From NCBI GenBank assembly GCA_020636325.1, contig JACJYC010000004.1, positions 687,199 to 751,198 of the forward strand: a stretch of 64,000 nucleotides of DNA, in the 5' to 3' direction. The notes beneath the pieces were generated by a model, which was not told the origin of the DNA, made no database searches, and saw nothing but the letters and a program-made list of their open reading frames with translations. Both the position numbers and the translations under genes were made by a program. Every line of letters begins with the position of its first letter. The stretch's first letter is position 1. This document shows positions 50,900 through 60,818 of this stretch, piece by piece. Source of the stretch: Lewinellaceae bacterium (GTDB lineage: Bacteria > Bacteroidota > Bacteroidia > Chitinophagales > Saprospiraceae).

Positions 50900-53695
50900 T
50901 TATCGTCTGCGGATCATTTTCATGTGGATGCCGCCGGATTGCTGGTTGGCAAAACCGGATAGCGCCCAGGTGAAATTGACCATGAAGTACCGGCCCAGCG
51001 AAACGGTGGTTTGCTCATAAAAGGAATTCAGGCTGCTTCTCCGGGAAATGCCCACATTCTGGTTGAGCAGGTCGAAAGCTGCAATTTCCAGTTGCCCGCG
51101 GTTATTGAACAGGTAGCGGGACAAGGAGGCCTTCCAGATCGGGATGGTTTGTTGCCCGCCGAAGGATTCCTGTGAATAAACCGTATAATCCATGCTTGTG
51201 TTGATGGACCAGGCCTTGGTCGGGTTATAGGTGAAATCGGCGAAATAGACCTGATTGGTGAAATCCTGATTGAGCGAGCTGTTTTCTTTGTACCCGGTCC
51301 AATTGTAGTTGACCCGGATGCCGGCGGCGACGTCGAACCTTTCTTTATTCTTGTTTTCCAGGCTGAGCTCAGCTCCTGCGTCCCATTGGTCTGTCTGGTT
51401 TTCCGCGCCGTTGAGCAGGAAGAAACTGCGGCTGTTGCGCCAATCGGAACTGATGCTCAAGCGGCTGCCCATCCAGCGCAGGGGGGCTCCGAATGAAAGA
51501 TAACCTCCCCAGGAAGTAGAATGATCGAGGTTGACGGGCTGGGTGCGTTGCCGCAGCAAGGTATCGATGGTCTGGGCATTGACGATGGGATTCATAATAT
51601 AATTCCCATCCAGGTTGGCAAAGAAATTGACCTGGGAAAACTGGTCGAACAGGAAAAAGCTGAGGCTGCCCTGGTGGAAATATTGCGGCCGAAGATCCGG
51701 ATTGCCCACATAAATATTGATCGGGTCGCTGTTGTCCTCAATGGGTTGCAGCTGTTCGAGCGACGGCGGTTGAATATTGGTATTGTAGCCGAACTTCAGG
51801 CTTTTGCTGTTGGAGATCTCGTAGTCGGCGTTCAGCCCGGGCAGGAGGTTCCAGAAATCCTTTTTGATCGGAGATTCGACCGACGCCAGCTGTCCGCCCA
51901 ACCCCGATTTCTGGACCGATAAGCTGGTATTGACGTTCAATTTCTTTTTGTTGAGCCGGAACCGAAGGCCCGCCTGGTCATAGGTGTAATCCCTGCGGAA
52001 TTTGTTGCTCAGTTGCTGGTTGAGGACTTCCGATTGGGTGTTCTCGTCCAGGATATCGTAGAAATTCTTGTTGTAATCGTTGTTATAATTCTGGCGGGAA
52101 AGGTTCCATTCCACGTACTTCCCCTTGCCGACGGGCTCGGTATAGGCCAGTGAAACGCGGTAATTATCCCCGTTGTCCTCGGTTTGCTGCCGTTGCCGGA
52201 TGGTGTCGGAAGGGAGCGAGAAATAACTGTTCATCGCCATCAGGTTGCCGTTGCGGTTTTGCCGGCTGATGCCCAGCCCCAGGTCGGCTACAAAAGCCCT
52301 GCCTTTTTTGTTGAATTTACGGCGATAAACCAGGCTGCTGTTCCAGTTGACCTGGTCGCCGGTGCTTCGCCAGTCCTGGGTGCTTTGGTTGACGGGCACG
52401 GTTGAATTCTGAAACGACCGGGTATTGGACAGCGAAGAAGAATTGCCGTCGTTGAAGCTGAGGCTGGACCGGAAATTGATTTGCGACATGGAATCCAGGT
52501 CGTGTTTGATGGTCAGGTTGAGCCGGTGATTTTCGTTTTTACTGGTCTGATCGCGTTGCTCGTCGGTAGAGAAGATATCGTTTTCCAGCCAGTTCTGCCT
52601 GAAGATGCTTTTATCCTGTTCATTCTGGATGCGGTTGTAGAAATAGCTGGAGCTGATCTCGGTCTTTTTGCTGAGGTCGTAGTTCCAGTTGACGCCGCCG
52701 GCCAGGGTGGTTGAGATGCCGTTTTGGCCGCCCATCATATCCAACGGAAGATCGGAATCAGAGCCGATCTGGAGCCGCATGGCGCCGCCTCCGCCGCTCA
52801 TCATTTTCGACATGCCGCCCATGAAATTGATGTAATCGTTGATGTTGAACCCCTGTTCGTTCACGTTGTTGCCCATTCCGAGAATGGAGAACTGGGATTT
52901 GGGGCTGAACTTGTTGACATTGAGCTTTCCGTTGAACCGGTTATCGGTACCGTAACCGCCCTTGAGAGAGCCGAATGCGCCGGCTTTTTTATCCGCCTTC
53001 AGCTTGAGGTTGATCGTTTTTTCCTTTTTGCCGTCATCGATGCCGGTGAATTCGGCGGTATCGGATTTTTTGTCGTATACCTGGACCTTATCCACAGCGT
53101 TCGCGGGCAGGTTTTTGGTGGCCACCTGCGGGTCTTTGCCGAAAAACTCCTTGCCGTCGACCAGTACGTTTTCTACTTCCTTGCCCATGGCTTTGATGCT
53201 GCCGTCCCTGCCGACTTCCACGCCGGGCAGCTTCTTGAGGAGTTCTTCCACGACGGCATTGGGTTGGGTCTTGAAGGCGTCGGCGTTGTATTCAAGCGTA
53301 TCCTTTTTGACGGCCATCGGGATATGCTCGCTTTTGACCAGCACTTCTGCCAGGTCGGCGCTGGCCGGCTCCATGATGACGGGGCCGAGGTTGATGCTCT
53401 CTGCGGCCATGGTCAGATCCTTTGAAAGGTTGGAATAACCCACAAAAGTCACCTGAAGGATGTAATCCCCGGGAGCGACCCTTTTAATCAGAAACGAGCC
53501 GTTGTCATTGGTGATGCCGAAACTGACCAAAACGGAATCCGCTCTTTGCAATAACACAACGGTGGCTCCGGCCAGCGGAGCGGCGGCGGTATCCACCACC
53601 GTTCCTTCAACCGAAAGATTCGATTTTTGGCCGAATGCCGTTGTGACAGCAAAAAATGTGAGTATGAAAAAAAGTCGGGTGATTTTTGAATGCAT
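50900..53695 (-). CDS. Outer membrane beta-barrel protein (OMP_b-brl_3) with carboxypeptidase-like domain
   Basis: A 931-residue outer membrane protein. A signal peptide (1-22, ending AFGQ) is followed by a carboxypeptidase-regulatory-like domain (about 28-110, VEGTVVDTAAAPLAGATVVL), a plug-like region (about 130-220, AVVEELLKKLPGVEVGRDG and NVLVDGKEFFGKDP) and a barrel of family 3 type. An unusual Gly/Met-rich segment, FMGGMSKMMSGGGGAMRLQ, lies near residue 300. The start at MHSKITRLFF is preferred over two ATGs upstream. It is followed upstream on the same strand by the GLPGLI gene, 78 bases away; such pairs are frequent in Bacteroidota. Confidence 0.88.
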   Translation of the reverse strand: MHSKITRLFFILTFFAVTTAFGQKSNLSVEGTVVDTAAAPLAGATVVLLQRADSVLVSFGITNDNGSFLIKRVAPGDYILQVTFVGYSNLSKDLTMAAESINLGPVIMEPASADLAEVLVKSEHIPMAVKKDTLEYNADAFKTQPNAVVEELLKKLPGVEVGRDGSIKAMGKEVENVLVDGKEFFGKDPQVATKNLPANAVDKVQVYDKKSDTAEFTGIDDGKKEKTINLKLKADKKAGAFGSLKGGYGTDNRFNGKLNVNKFSPKSQFSILGMGNNVNEQGFNINDYINFMGGMSKMMSGGGGAMRLQIGSDSDLPLDMMGGQNGISTTLAGGVNWNYDLSKKTEISSSYFYNRIQNEQDKSIFRQNWLENDIFSTDEQRDQTSKNENHRLNLTIKHDLDSMSQINFRSSLSFNDGNSSSLSNTRSFQNSTVPVNQSTQDWRSTGDQVNWNSSLVYRRKFNKKGRAFVADLGLGISRQNRNGNLMAMNSYFSLPSDTIRQRQQTEDNGDNYRVSLAYTEPVGKGKYVEWNLSRQNYNNDYNKNFYDILDENTQSEVLNQQLSNKFRRDYTYDQAGLRFRLNKKKLNVNTSLSVQKSGLGGQLASVESPIKKDFWNLLPGLNADYEISNSKSLKFGYNTNIQPPSLEQLQPIEDNSDPINIYVGNPDLRPQYFHQGSLSFFLFDQFSQVNFFANLDGNYIMNPIVNAQTIDTLLRQRTQPVNLDHSTSWGGYLSFGAPLRWMGSRLSISSDWRNSRSFFLLNGAENQTDQWDAGAELSLENKNKERFDVAAGIRVNYNWTGYKENSSLNQDFTNQVYFADFTYNPTKAWSINTSMDYTVYSQESFGGQQTIPIWKASLSRYLFNNRGQLEIAAFDLLNQNVGISRRSSLNSFYEQTTVSLGRYFMVNFTWALSGFANQQSGGIHMKMIRRR

Positions 53696-53773
53696 GTCAA
53701 ATTCGGATTTAATACGGTTCCAGGTCATTGGATCCAATGACTTCAGGCTTAAAAAAGGATGGTGGAATGGAGA

Positions 53774-54523
53774 TTATCCCCGTTTGATCCGGATGACATT
53801 GCCGCCGGACTCCTGCTGCATTTCTTTTGTTTTTTCCTCCACGATCTTGTCGTATTCCTCCTGGGTTACCTTGTCGCCTTTTTTAGGCGCCTCGATAAGG
53901 CCTTCTTTGGGCGGATCGGTTACCACCTTGGTGGCTGTCACCGTCCTTCTGCCGTTGTCGATGTCGAGTTGCAGGATCATGCCGGGCAATTCGCCGTATT
54001 CGTCCGGTCCGTTGGAAACCGGGATCTGGGAGGAATACCAGGCCACGACCACTTTACCGGTATCCTGGAGTTCGGCTTTCTGGCAGGCATATCCCAGGAT
54101 CTCCTTCTGCTCTTTGACGAGCTTCCATTTGAGGTTGCCCAATTCAGACTTGATCAGGAATTTTCGACTCAGAAAATCCTTTTGTTCTATCATCTCGTCC
54201 GCATCGAGATTTTTGTAGGTGAGGTTTTCAGGGCGGAACATTTTGATCTGGATATTGGCGCCGCCGCTTTCGCCGGTCCAGGTTCCTGTATTGTTGTCTT
54301 CTCCTTCTTCCACGTCTTTGTAGAGGGATTCGGCTGAATTGAAAACCAGCATTTTGCCGAAAGTCTGTTTTTCCGGAAACATAGCGTGCATGGCTTCATC
54401 GGCGCCTTCCGGCAATTGGATTTCCAGCTTTATGGCCTCTTCGTAGTATACCGTGCCTGAGGTGGTTTGGGCCAGGGCGGGCAAGGAAAGGAACAACAAG
54501 GAAATAAAGGCAATGTTCTTCAT
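53774..54523 (-). CDS. GLPGLI family protein
   Basis: A 249-residue secreted protein of the GLPGLI family. A signal peptide (1-18, ending PALAQ) is followed by GTVYYEEAIKLEIQLP and the family-type YGELPGMILQLDIDNG, where the family's G-L-P-G-L-I core appears as GELPGMIL. The C-terminal 50 residues are Lys/Glu-rich. The family's function is unknown, but its members usually stand beside OMP_b-brl receptors, as here. The gene is the first of the two on this strand. Confidence 0.9.
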   Translation of the reverse strand: MKNIAFISLLFLSLPALAQTTSGTVYYEEAIKLEIQLPEGADEAMHAMFPEKQTFGKMLVFNSAESLYKDVEEGEDNNTGTWTGESGGANIQIKMFRPENLTYKNLDADEMIEQKDFLSRKFLIKSELGNLKWKLVKEQKEILGYACQKAELQDTGKVVVAWYSSQIPVSNGPDEYGELPGMILQLDIDNGRRTVTATKVVTDPPKEGLIEAPKKGDKVTQEEYDKIVEEKTKEMQQESGGNVIRIKRG

Positions 54524-54677
54524 TTTTGGTATTTGAAATGGTTCGGCACAAAAGTAAGGCGGGTTTCGACGCCTTTTGGTTAAGCAACCTTGATTTAAGG
54601 TTAATTAAGGTTAATGGACGCCGGGTCAAAGCGAGAAATGGGTAATTTTGTCCTTATTCATCGTATTGACAGACTAA

Positions 54678-56123
54678 ATGAACCAAAAGGATCAATTCCG
54701 GCTTTCGATCGGACTGATGGCGGCCAGCCTCGGCTTGCTGGTCGTTTTTCTCGGACTTTGGTTGAAATCGGCATACAAGGAGGAAGAGCAGGTCCTGCAG
54801 AAATCAACGACCCAGGCGTTCTTCACCTCCATTATGGGTATTCAGAACGAAGCCTTCAATGAACTCTACGGCCGTCCGGATATGTTTACCTGGCACGACT
54901 CAGCCGGCCAGACACCCCCGCCCGACTCCCTTATGCCGGATAAGCGGATTCTGACCCGGCACCAGATCCGGTTTCCCAGGGATTCCAACATAGTTATCCG
55001 GGTCAATGCAACCTCTTCAACCAAAATGCTCCCCGGCGATGTGCAGGGCGGGGCATTGTCCCTGATCGTATCCATGGTTTCGGATACCCTTTGTCCGGAC
55101 ACGCTTTTTACAAAAGAGAACAATCGCCAGGTGTTTGAGATCGTCAGGGATAAATTGCATAAAACCATGACGGCAACCCAATACCCGGTGACCTATAAAT
55201 TGATCAGGCTGGCCGATGACACCTTGCCCCACAGCACCGCCTTCTTATCCGGCAAGTACATGGATTCGGTCACCGGAGACAGCTACGCCGTAGAGCTTTC
55301 GGAATATCAACCGTATCTTTTAAAGAAAATACTGCCGGAGATCCTCTTCTCCGCGCTGCTCCTGCTGACCATCAGCGGGGCCTTTTTCCTGGTCTACCGG
55401 AGCCTGATCCAGCAAAGGCGGCTGACGGAACTTAAAAACGATTTCATCAACAATGTCACCCACGAACTGAAAACGCCGATCACTACCGTCGGGGTCGCCA
55501 TTGAAGCCATGAGCAACTTCAATGTGCTCCAGAACCCCGGCCGCACCCAGGAATACCTGGACATTTCAAGGCTTGAGCTCCAGCGCCTTTCCATTCTGGT
55601 GGACAAGGTGCTGAAAATGTCCAGGTTTGAACAAGGCGGCATCGACCTTAAACCGGAAGACCTCGACCTCAAAGGCCTGGTGGATGAGATCCTGTTATCC
55701 ATGAAACTTCAGTTTGAACGGCGGCAAGCCAAAGTGGATTTTCGTACCACGGCCATGGAGGTCCATTTGCAGGGAGACCGGACCCACCTCACCAGCGTTT
55801 TGTACAACCTGCTGGACAATGCATTGAAGTACAGCCTGGAATCGCCTGAGATCGACGTGGCGCTGGAGGAGGGCGAAGAACAGGTGTCCCTTACCGTGAG
55901 CGACAAGGGCATCGGGATTCCGGCCGAATTCCAGGACAGGATATTCGATAAATTCTTCCGGGCGCCCAACGGCGATATCCACAACACCAAGGGACACGGC
56001 CTTGGCCTGAGTTATGTAGCCAAGGTGATCCGTGAGCACAGGGGACAGATCCGGGTGGACAGCAGCCCCGGAAGGGGTACCCGTTTCACCATTCAATTGC
56101 CGAGAGTTTATGCCGCAGGTTAA
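54678..56123 (+). CDS. Sensor histidine kinase
   Basis: A 481-residue membrane kinase. Membrane helices at about 12-29 and 220-240 enclose a periplasmic sensor of about 190 residues with no recognised domain. HisKA carries H262 in NNVTHELKTPITT; the ATPase has LYNLLDNALKYS (N box), VSDKGIGIP (G1), FDKFFRA (F box) and GHGLGLSYVAK (G2). It phosphorylates the response regulator encoded next, whose ATG overlaps its end by 14 bases. It diverges from the GLPGLI/barrel genes, with only 154 bases between. Confidence 0.95.
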   Translation: MNQKDQFRLSIGLMAASLGLLVVFLGLWLKSAYKEEEQVLQKSTTQAFFTSIMGIQNEAFNELYGRPDMFTWHDSAGQTPPPDSLMPDKRILTRHQIRFPRDSNIVIRVNATSSTKMLPGDVQGGALSLIVSMVSDTLCPDTLFTKENNRQVFEIVRDKLHKTMTATQYPVTYKLIRLADDTLPHSTAFLSGKYMDSVTGDSYAVELSEYQPYLLKKILPEILFSALLLLTISGAFFLVYRSLIQQRRLTELKNDFINNVTHELKTPITTVGVAIEAMSNFNVLQNPGRTQEYLDISRLELQRLSILVDKVLKMSRFEQGGIDLKPEDLDLKGLVDEILLSMKLQFERRQAKVDFRTTAMEVHLQGDRTHLTSVLYNLLDNALKYSLESPEIDVALEEGEEQVSLTVSDKGIGIPAEFQDRIFDKFFRAPNGDIHNTKGHGLGLSYVAKVIREHRGQIRVDSSPGRGTRFTIQLPRVYAAG

Positions 56124-56802
56124 GATCCTTTACGTAGAAGACGAACCCTTCCTGGCCAAGATCGTAAAGGAAAGCCTGGAAAGCCGGGATTTCAAGGTGA
56201 TCTGGATTGAGGATGGGAAGGAGGCTATTCCGGCTTTTGAACGGCATCAACCGGATATCTGCGTACTGGACGTGATGCTCCCGAATGTGGATGGATTTCA
56301 AATCGGGACGGGCATTCGCCGCCTTTCGCCCAAAATTCCCATTATTTTCCTGACGGCCAAAAACCAGACCCAGGATGTGCTGAAAGGGTTCGAATCCGGC
56401 GGAAATGACTATCTTAGGAAGCCCTTCAGCATGGAGGAACTTATCGTCCGGGTACAAAACCTGCTCCAACTGGCCGGCGCCCAATTTCCGGAAGAGTCCG
56501 GTACGGATACGATCCCCTTCGGGCGGTTTCGTTTTTTGCCGCAACGCCTGGAATTGCATATCGGTGAAAAAGTCCGCAAATTATCCCATCGCGAATCCCA
56601 GCTTCTCCAGATCCTGGTCAAAAACCGGAATGCGGCGGTTGACAGGCGGGAAATCCTGCAGGCGGTATGGGGCGACGACTCCTTTTTCAATTCCCGGAAC
56701 CTGGACGTGTATATCGCCAAACTCCGCGACCTGCTCAAGGACGACCCGGATGTGCAGATCATCACCCTCAAAGGGGTAGGCTACCACTTCATGGTCGGCT
56801 GA
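56110..56802 (+). CDS. OmpR-family response regulator
   Basis: A 230-residue regulator. The receiver has the acidic pair E10-D11 in YVEDEP, the phosphorylation site D54 in VLDVMLPN, Thr in IFLTAKN and Lys in YLRKPFS. The winged-helix output domain (about 133-228) includes LSHRESQLLQILVKN and YIAKLRDLLKDDPDVQIITLKGVGYHF. I chose the ATG inside the kinase reading frame because MPQVKILYVEDEP is the natural domain start. It is translationally coupled to the kinase and probably controls envelope genes. Confidence 0.95.
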   Translation: MPQVKILYVEDEPFLAKIVKESLESRDFKVIWIEDGKEAIPAFERHQPDICVLDVMLPNVDGFQIGTGIRRLSPKIPIIFLTAKNQTQDVLKGFESGGNDYLRKPFSMEELIVRVQNLLQLAGAQFPEESGTDTIPFGRFRFLPQRLELHIGEKVRKLSHRESQLLQILVKNRNAAVDRREILQAVWGDDSFFNSRNLDVYIAKLRDLLKDDPDVQIITLKGVGYHFMVG

Positions 56803-56832
56803 TGCCGAACCGGTGATTGAGCGGAGCCGAAA

Positions 56833-59235
56833 TCAAAGGACCGTAATATCGCCTTTGATGATGACCGTCTTGCCGGGTACCACCTCCACTTCAGCAAAGA
56901 AAACGTAGACGCCCGGCAGCACGTTCCTGCCCCGGAAAGTGCCGTCCCAGCCGCCCTCTTCGGCATTCGTTACCAGGTTTTCGGCTTTGTACATCAGTTC
57001 CCCCCACCGGTCAAAGATCATCAACCTGGGGATGGGCAACGGATCCCTGGAGTACAACATGAACCGGTCGTTGCCGAAAGCCGACCCATGACGCAAGGCA
57101 TTCGGCGCAAATACGTTTGGCTCGACGGCCAGGAAAAAACTGTCGATAGCAGGGCATCCAGCTTCATCAAAGACCGCTACCGTGACCCAGGTGTCGTCGA
57201 TCGGCCGGATGCTGTAACGCAGGCAATCCGGACATTCTGTGCTGTCCACCGGGTGCCAGGTCGCCAGGCCGACCGGCCGGTCCGGAACAGCTTCCAGGAC
57301 GACCTCGTCTCCGGGTTTGATCGGCAGTTTCATCCGTCTGGGGATGATCTCTACCAAAAAGCTGTCCGGTTGGCCGATGCTGATGGCCAGCGGCCGGTTG
57401 TAACAACCCGTTGAATCCTTGACCACCAGTTTGTAATCTCCGGCCGAAATCGTATTGAAATCGCTGTTTTTGGTAAAGGTCTTGCCGTTATCCACCGAAA
57501 ACTGATAAGGCGGCAGGCCGCCGTACGGACTGCCGAAGGCGATCAGGCCGTCGTCAAAACCGAAACACGAAGGTTCTTCCGCCGCATATGGGAATTCAGG
57601 TGAGTTAAATACAGCCGAAACGGTATCCTGTGCAAAGTCGTTGCGCCGGCATACGCCCAGGTACCCCAGCGCCGTATACAAACCGGGGGCATAAGCTACG
57701 AACATGGTGTCCGGGCCGTATTGCAGGATGGAGTCCTCATACATCCATTGCACGCCGTCGAAATGGCCGGAGGCATAAAGGGTGTCCGGACAAACCCCGT
57801 CGCCTTCCAGCCGGACCTGGATTTTGGGCTCCGCTATTTTGCTGAAACCGGAGTAAAAAGCGGCAAAACTGGCCGGTTCGTTGCGGCCGTACATGGCCAC
57901 CTGGATCGCGCCTTCCGCCACCACGCTGATCGTTTTGGGATTGCTGGTTTGTGAAAACAGGTTCAATTTGCGGTAGGTGACGAAATCCGGATTGCCCATC
58001 ACGGGCGCCGGTGAGCCGATGGATACCTGGTTGCCGTCGATGCGAACCGTGACGACCGAATCTTTCATGGCAGCGATCATCAACCCGCCCTCGAACCGCA
58101 TATTCCCGATCAGGTTGGGTTCGTAGATATTATCCACCGCATTGGGAATGGCGCAACTGATGGGCGGTACAAAGATGAGGCCGGCCGTCCGGTATTGGTC
58201 GCTGCCCTGGCTCGTACCGCCGATCATCTGGTACATGAAAACATCCTCGGAAGATTGAATATAGAGGTTTCCGTCGATGGTGTAGGCGTTGGTCGGCACT
58301 ACGTAATACTCTCCCGGCTGAAGGGTGGCCACCACGGCAGACTGCCCGTTCAGCCAGATTTTGGTATCCGGCCTGTGCGCGATGATGATCGGGTGTTCCA
58401 GCGCCGAGGAGCCGTTGCCTTTGCAGAGGATATATTCCTTGCCGGTTTTCTCGAATGGTGCGATCTGGTCTATGCCGATATCGTGTGCGGAGAGGGTGAC
58501 CGGCGCTCCGACCCAGGATCCGCAGCTGACCGCAACGGGCCTGGAGGATTCGACGAGCGATCCCATGAAACCGTTCACGGGTTGTGCGGCGGCATTGACG
58601 TCGATGTATTGGGAGAAGACAACGGATTCGCCCTTGCGAAGGAATACGCTTTCTGCCCCGCTGGACTGGACGTTGGCGCCGTTGATCCGGAAATCGACAT
58701 TGTCGTTAAAATCGGAAAAGGTCACAAAGGTTGAATCTTCAGTGGCCATGACGCTGACAAAATTGGACCGCCAGTTGTTCCCGTCCACTTCCTGCAGCAG
58801 GTGGCCGATCCTGAATTCGGTCCCAAGCGCAGCGCGGCCTTTGCAGGTCAGGTCGCCGGCGTGAAACTCCGAGCTGCTGTGGACGCGGTAATAGGCGTAG
58901 AATTTTTTCGGCGCGTCGATGATCAGGCCTTTCATCTGCACCGGCTTGTGCAGCATTAACTCATCAACCAGGGTGACGGATTGCGGGTTGTCGCCGAGTA
59001 TATACCGGAACGGCTGGGCATTGCTGATGGTGACTTTAGCCCGGATGCTGCCGTCGCTGTTGCGGATATTCACCTCGAAGGGCGCTACCTCGGGGGTGGA
59101 CAGATACAAGTATTGCGGCCCCCACTCGGCCCGGGCATGCATCGGGGGCAGCCAATGGATCGTATCCAGCTGCGCTGTGGCCGTTGTAAGTACCGCCATC
59201 AGGCAAAACGACAGATATAACCGGACCTGGTTCAT
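56833..59235 (-). CDS. IgGFc-binding-like protein with T9SS type B sorting domain
   Basis: An 800-residue secreted protein. A signal peptide (1-21, ending TATAQ) is followed by a beta-rich region matching the IgGFc-binding N-terminal type (about 110-470, with FVSVMATEDSTFVTFSDF and VTLSAHDIGIDQIAPFEKTGKEYILCKG), two Ig/PKD-like regions (about 490-690, including PSCFGFDDGLIAFGSPYGGLPPYQFS) and a gliding-motility/T9SS type B C-terminal domain (about 706-800, with MIFDRWGELMYKAEN). It should be exported by T9SS and anchored on the surface. IgG binding itself is not implied. Confidence 0.9.
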   Translation of the reverse strand: MNQVRLYLSFCLMAVLTTATAQLDTIHWLPPMHARAEWGPQYLYLSTPEVAPFEVNIRNSDGSIRAKVTISNAQPFRYILGDNPQSVTLVDELMLHKPVQMKGLIIDAPKKFYAYYRVHSSSEFHAGDLTCKGRAALGTEFRIGHLLQEVDGNNWRSNFVSVMATEDSTFVTFSDFNDNVDFRINGANVQSSGAESVFLRKGESVVFSQYIDVNAAAQPVNGFMGSLVESSRPVAVSCGSWVGAPVTLSAHDIGIDQIAPFEKTGKEYILCKGNGSSALEHPIIIAHRPDTKIWLNGQSAVVATLQPGEYYVVPTNAYTIDGNLYIQSSEDVFMYQMIGGTSQGSDQYRTAGLIFVPPISCAIPNAVDNIYEPNLIGNMRFEGGLMIAAMKDSVVTVRIDGNQVSIGSPAPVMGNPDFVTYRKLNLFSQTSNPKTISVVAEGAIQVAMYGRNEPASFAAFYSGFSKIAEPKIQVRLEGDGVCPDTLYASGHFDGVQWMYEDSILQYGPDTMFVAYAPGLYTALGYLGVCRRNDFAQDTVSAVFNSPEFPYAAEEPSCFGFDDGLIAFGSPYGGLPPYQFSVDNGKTFTKNSDFNTISAGDYKLVVKDSTGCYNRPLAISIGQPDSFLVEIIPRRMKLPIKPGDEVVLEAVPDRPVGLATWHPVDSTECPDCLRYSIRPIDDTWVTVAVFDEAGCPAIDSFFLAVEPNVFAPNALRHGSAFGNDRFMLYSRDPLPIPRLMIFDRWGELMYKAENLVTNAEEGGWDGTFRGRNVLPGVYVFFAEVEVVPGKTVIIKGDITVL

Positions 59236-59403
59236 TCTCGCGCTTTTATGAGGGGTAATATAGCCAAATTTAACCCGAAAAAGAAGTTCTATTGATGTAT
59301 AATGGCTTCAAATTGACAAATTCAGATTCCGGGCCGGGGAGAAGCCGGAAATACTTGGGGCCAGTTTTTTGCCCTGGTTTTAGGGGCCTTGGCAAAAGCA
59401 TTT

Positions 59404-59411
59404 TACCTTTG
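59404..59411 (+). promoter_or_regulatory. -7 box (TACCTTTG) upstream of glmM
   Basis: A perfect TAnnTTTG match ends 15 bases before the TTG start chosen for glmM. Its position rules out the longer reading frame that begins near 59292. Confidence 0.45.
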
Positions 59412-59426
59412 TGGAAAATTGAAGTT

Positions 59427-60812
59427 TTGGCACTGATAAAATCCATTTCAGGTTTCCGCGGAACGATCGGCGGGCAGGCGGGCGACAACCTCACACCCGT
59501 CGATGTGGTTGAATGCGCGGCAGCGTACGGCAGCCTGCTGATTGAGCGGAACGCACCTAAAAAAATCGTAATCGGCCGGGATGCCAGACCTTCCGGCTGG
59601 ATTGTTTCCCGGTTGACCATTTCTACCCTGCTGGCTATGGGATTTGATGTGATCGATCTCGGATTGTCCACCACGCCAACCGTTGAAATGGCGGTACCGG
59701 CATTGTCGGCCGGCGGCGGCATCATCATAACGGCCAGCCACAATCCCAAAAACTGGAATGCCCTCAAGTTTTTGAATGAGCGCGGCGATTTCATCTCACC
59801 ATCCGACGGGAAACGAGTACTGGCCATACTGGCCGACGGCGGGTTCCGGTTCTCGGAAGTGGACGATCTCGGCCGGTACGAGCAGCAATCCGGGTGGATT
59901 GAACGGCATGTGGAAGCCATCCTGGCACTGGATTATATCGATGTGGAAGCCATCCGGAAACGCAATTTCAAGGTGGTGGTCGATCCGGTGAATTCGACCG
60001 GCGCCCTGGCCTTGCCGCCGCTGTTGGAAGCGCTCGGATGCCGGACGGTGCTGATCAACGAGGAAATGAACGGCCAGTTTGCCCATAATCCGGAGCCTTT
60101 GCCGCAACACCTGACCGGGTTGTGCGATACCGTTCGCAATCACGGCGCCGACCTGGGCATCTCCGTCGATCCGGATGTGGACCGGCTGGCCCTGGTCTGC
60201 GAAGACGGCGCGCTGTTCGGCGAGGAGTATACCCTGGTAGCTGCCGCCGACTTCATGCTCTCCCGGAAACCGGGGAATACCGTATCCAACCTTTCCTCCA
60301 CCCGGGCGCTCCGGGATATCACCCGCCAGAACGGGGGGCAATATTTTGCCAGCGCGGTGGGTGAGGTGAATGTGGTGGAAAAAATGAAGGCAGTCGGCGC
60401 GGTGATCGGCGGAGAAGGAAACGGCGGGGTTATCCTGCCGGATCTTCACTACGGACGGGACGCCCTTGCCGGCGTTGCCTTGATCCTGGGGCACCTTGCC
60501 GAACAGGAGGTAACCCTTTCGGAACTGAAGAAAAGATACCCGGCTTATGCCATGATCAAGGACAAGGTGGAACTGACGCCGGACCTGGATGTGGACGGTT
60601 TGCTCGAAGGCCTGAAAGCGCGGTTTTCGGAAGAAGAATGCAATACCGAAGACGGCCTGAAGGTAGACTTTAAAGAGGGCTGGGTGCACCTGCGCAAGTC
60701 CAATACCGAGCCCATCGTCCGGATCTATTCGGAAGCCGATACCGAGGGAGCCGCCCAGGCCCTGGTCGACCGCATCAAAACGGAAATGAACGCGATCGCG
60801 TTAAAATCATAA
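59427..60812 (+). CDS. glmM: Phosphoglucosamine mutase
   Basis: A 461-residue alpha-D-phosphohexomutase. The start is a TTG giving MALIKSISGFRGTIGG, which matches the usual GlmM opening and follows a -7 box; no ATG is available. The catalytic phosphoserine is S104 in TASHNPKNWNALK, the metal loop has D248, D250 and D252 in DPDVDRLAL, and the sugar-binding loop is GGEGNGG. It converts glucosamine-6-phosphate to glucosamine-1-phosphate for UDP-GlcNAc, murein and lipid A. Phosphomannomutase activity is an alternative. Confidence 0.92.
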   Translation: MALIKSISGFRGTIGGQAGDNLTPVDVVECAAAYGSLLIERNAPKKIVIGRDARPSGWIVSRLTISTLLAMGFDVIDLGLSTTPTVEMAVPALSAGGGIIITASHNPKNWNALKFLNERGDFISPSDGKRVLAILADGGFRFSEVDDLGRYEQQSGWIERHVEAILALDYIDVEAIRKRNFKVVVDPVNSTGALALPPLLEALGCRTVLINEEMNGQFAHNPEPLPQHLTGLCDTVRNHGADLGISVDPDVDRLALVCEDGALFGEEYTLVAAADFMLSRKPGNTVSNLSSTRALRDITRQNGGQYFASAVGEVNVVEKMKAVGAVIGGEGNGGVILPDLHYGRDALAGVALILGHLAEQEVTLSELKKRYPAYAMIKDKVELTPDLDVDGLLEGLKARFSEEECNTEDGLKVDFKEGWVHLRKSNTEPIVRIYSEADTEGAAQALVDRIKTEMNAIALKS

Positions 60813-60818
60813 TACCCA

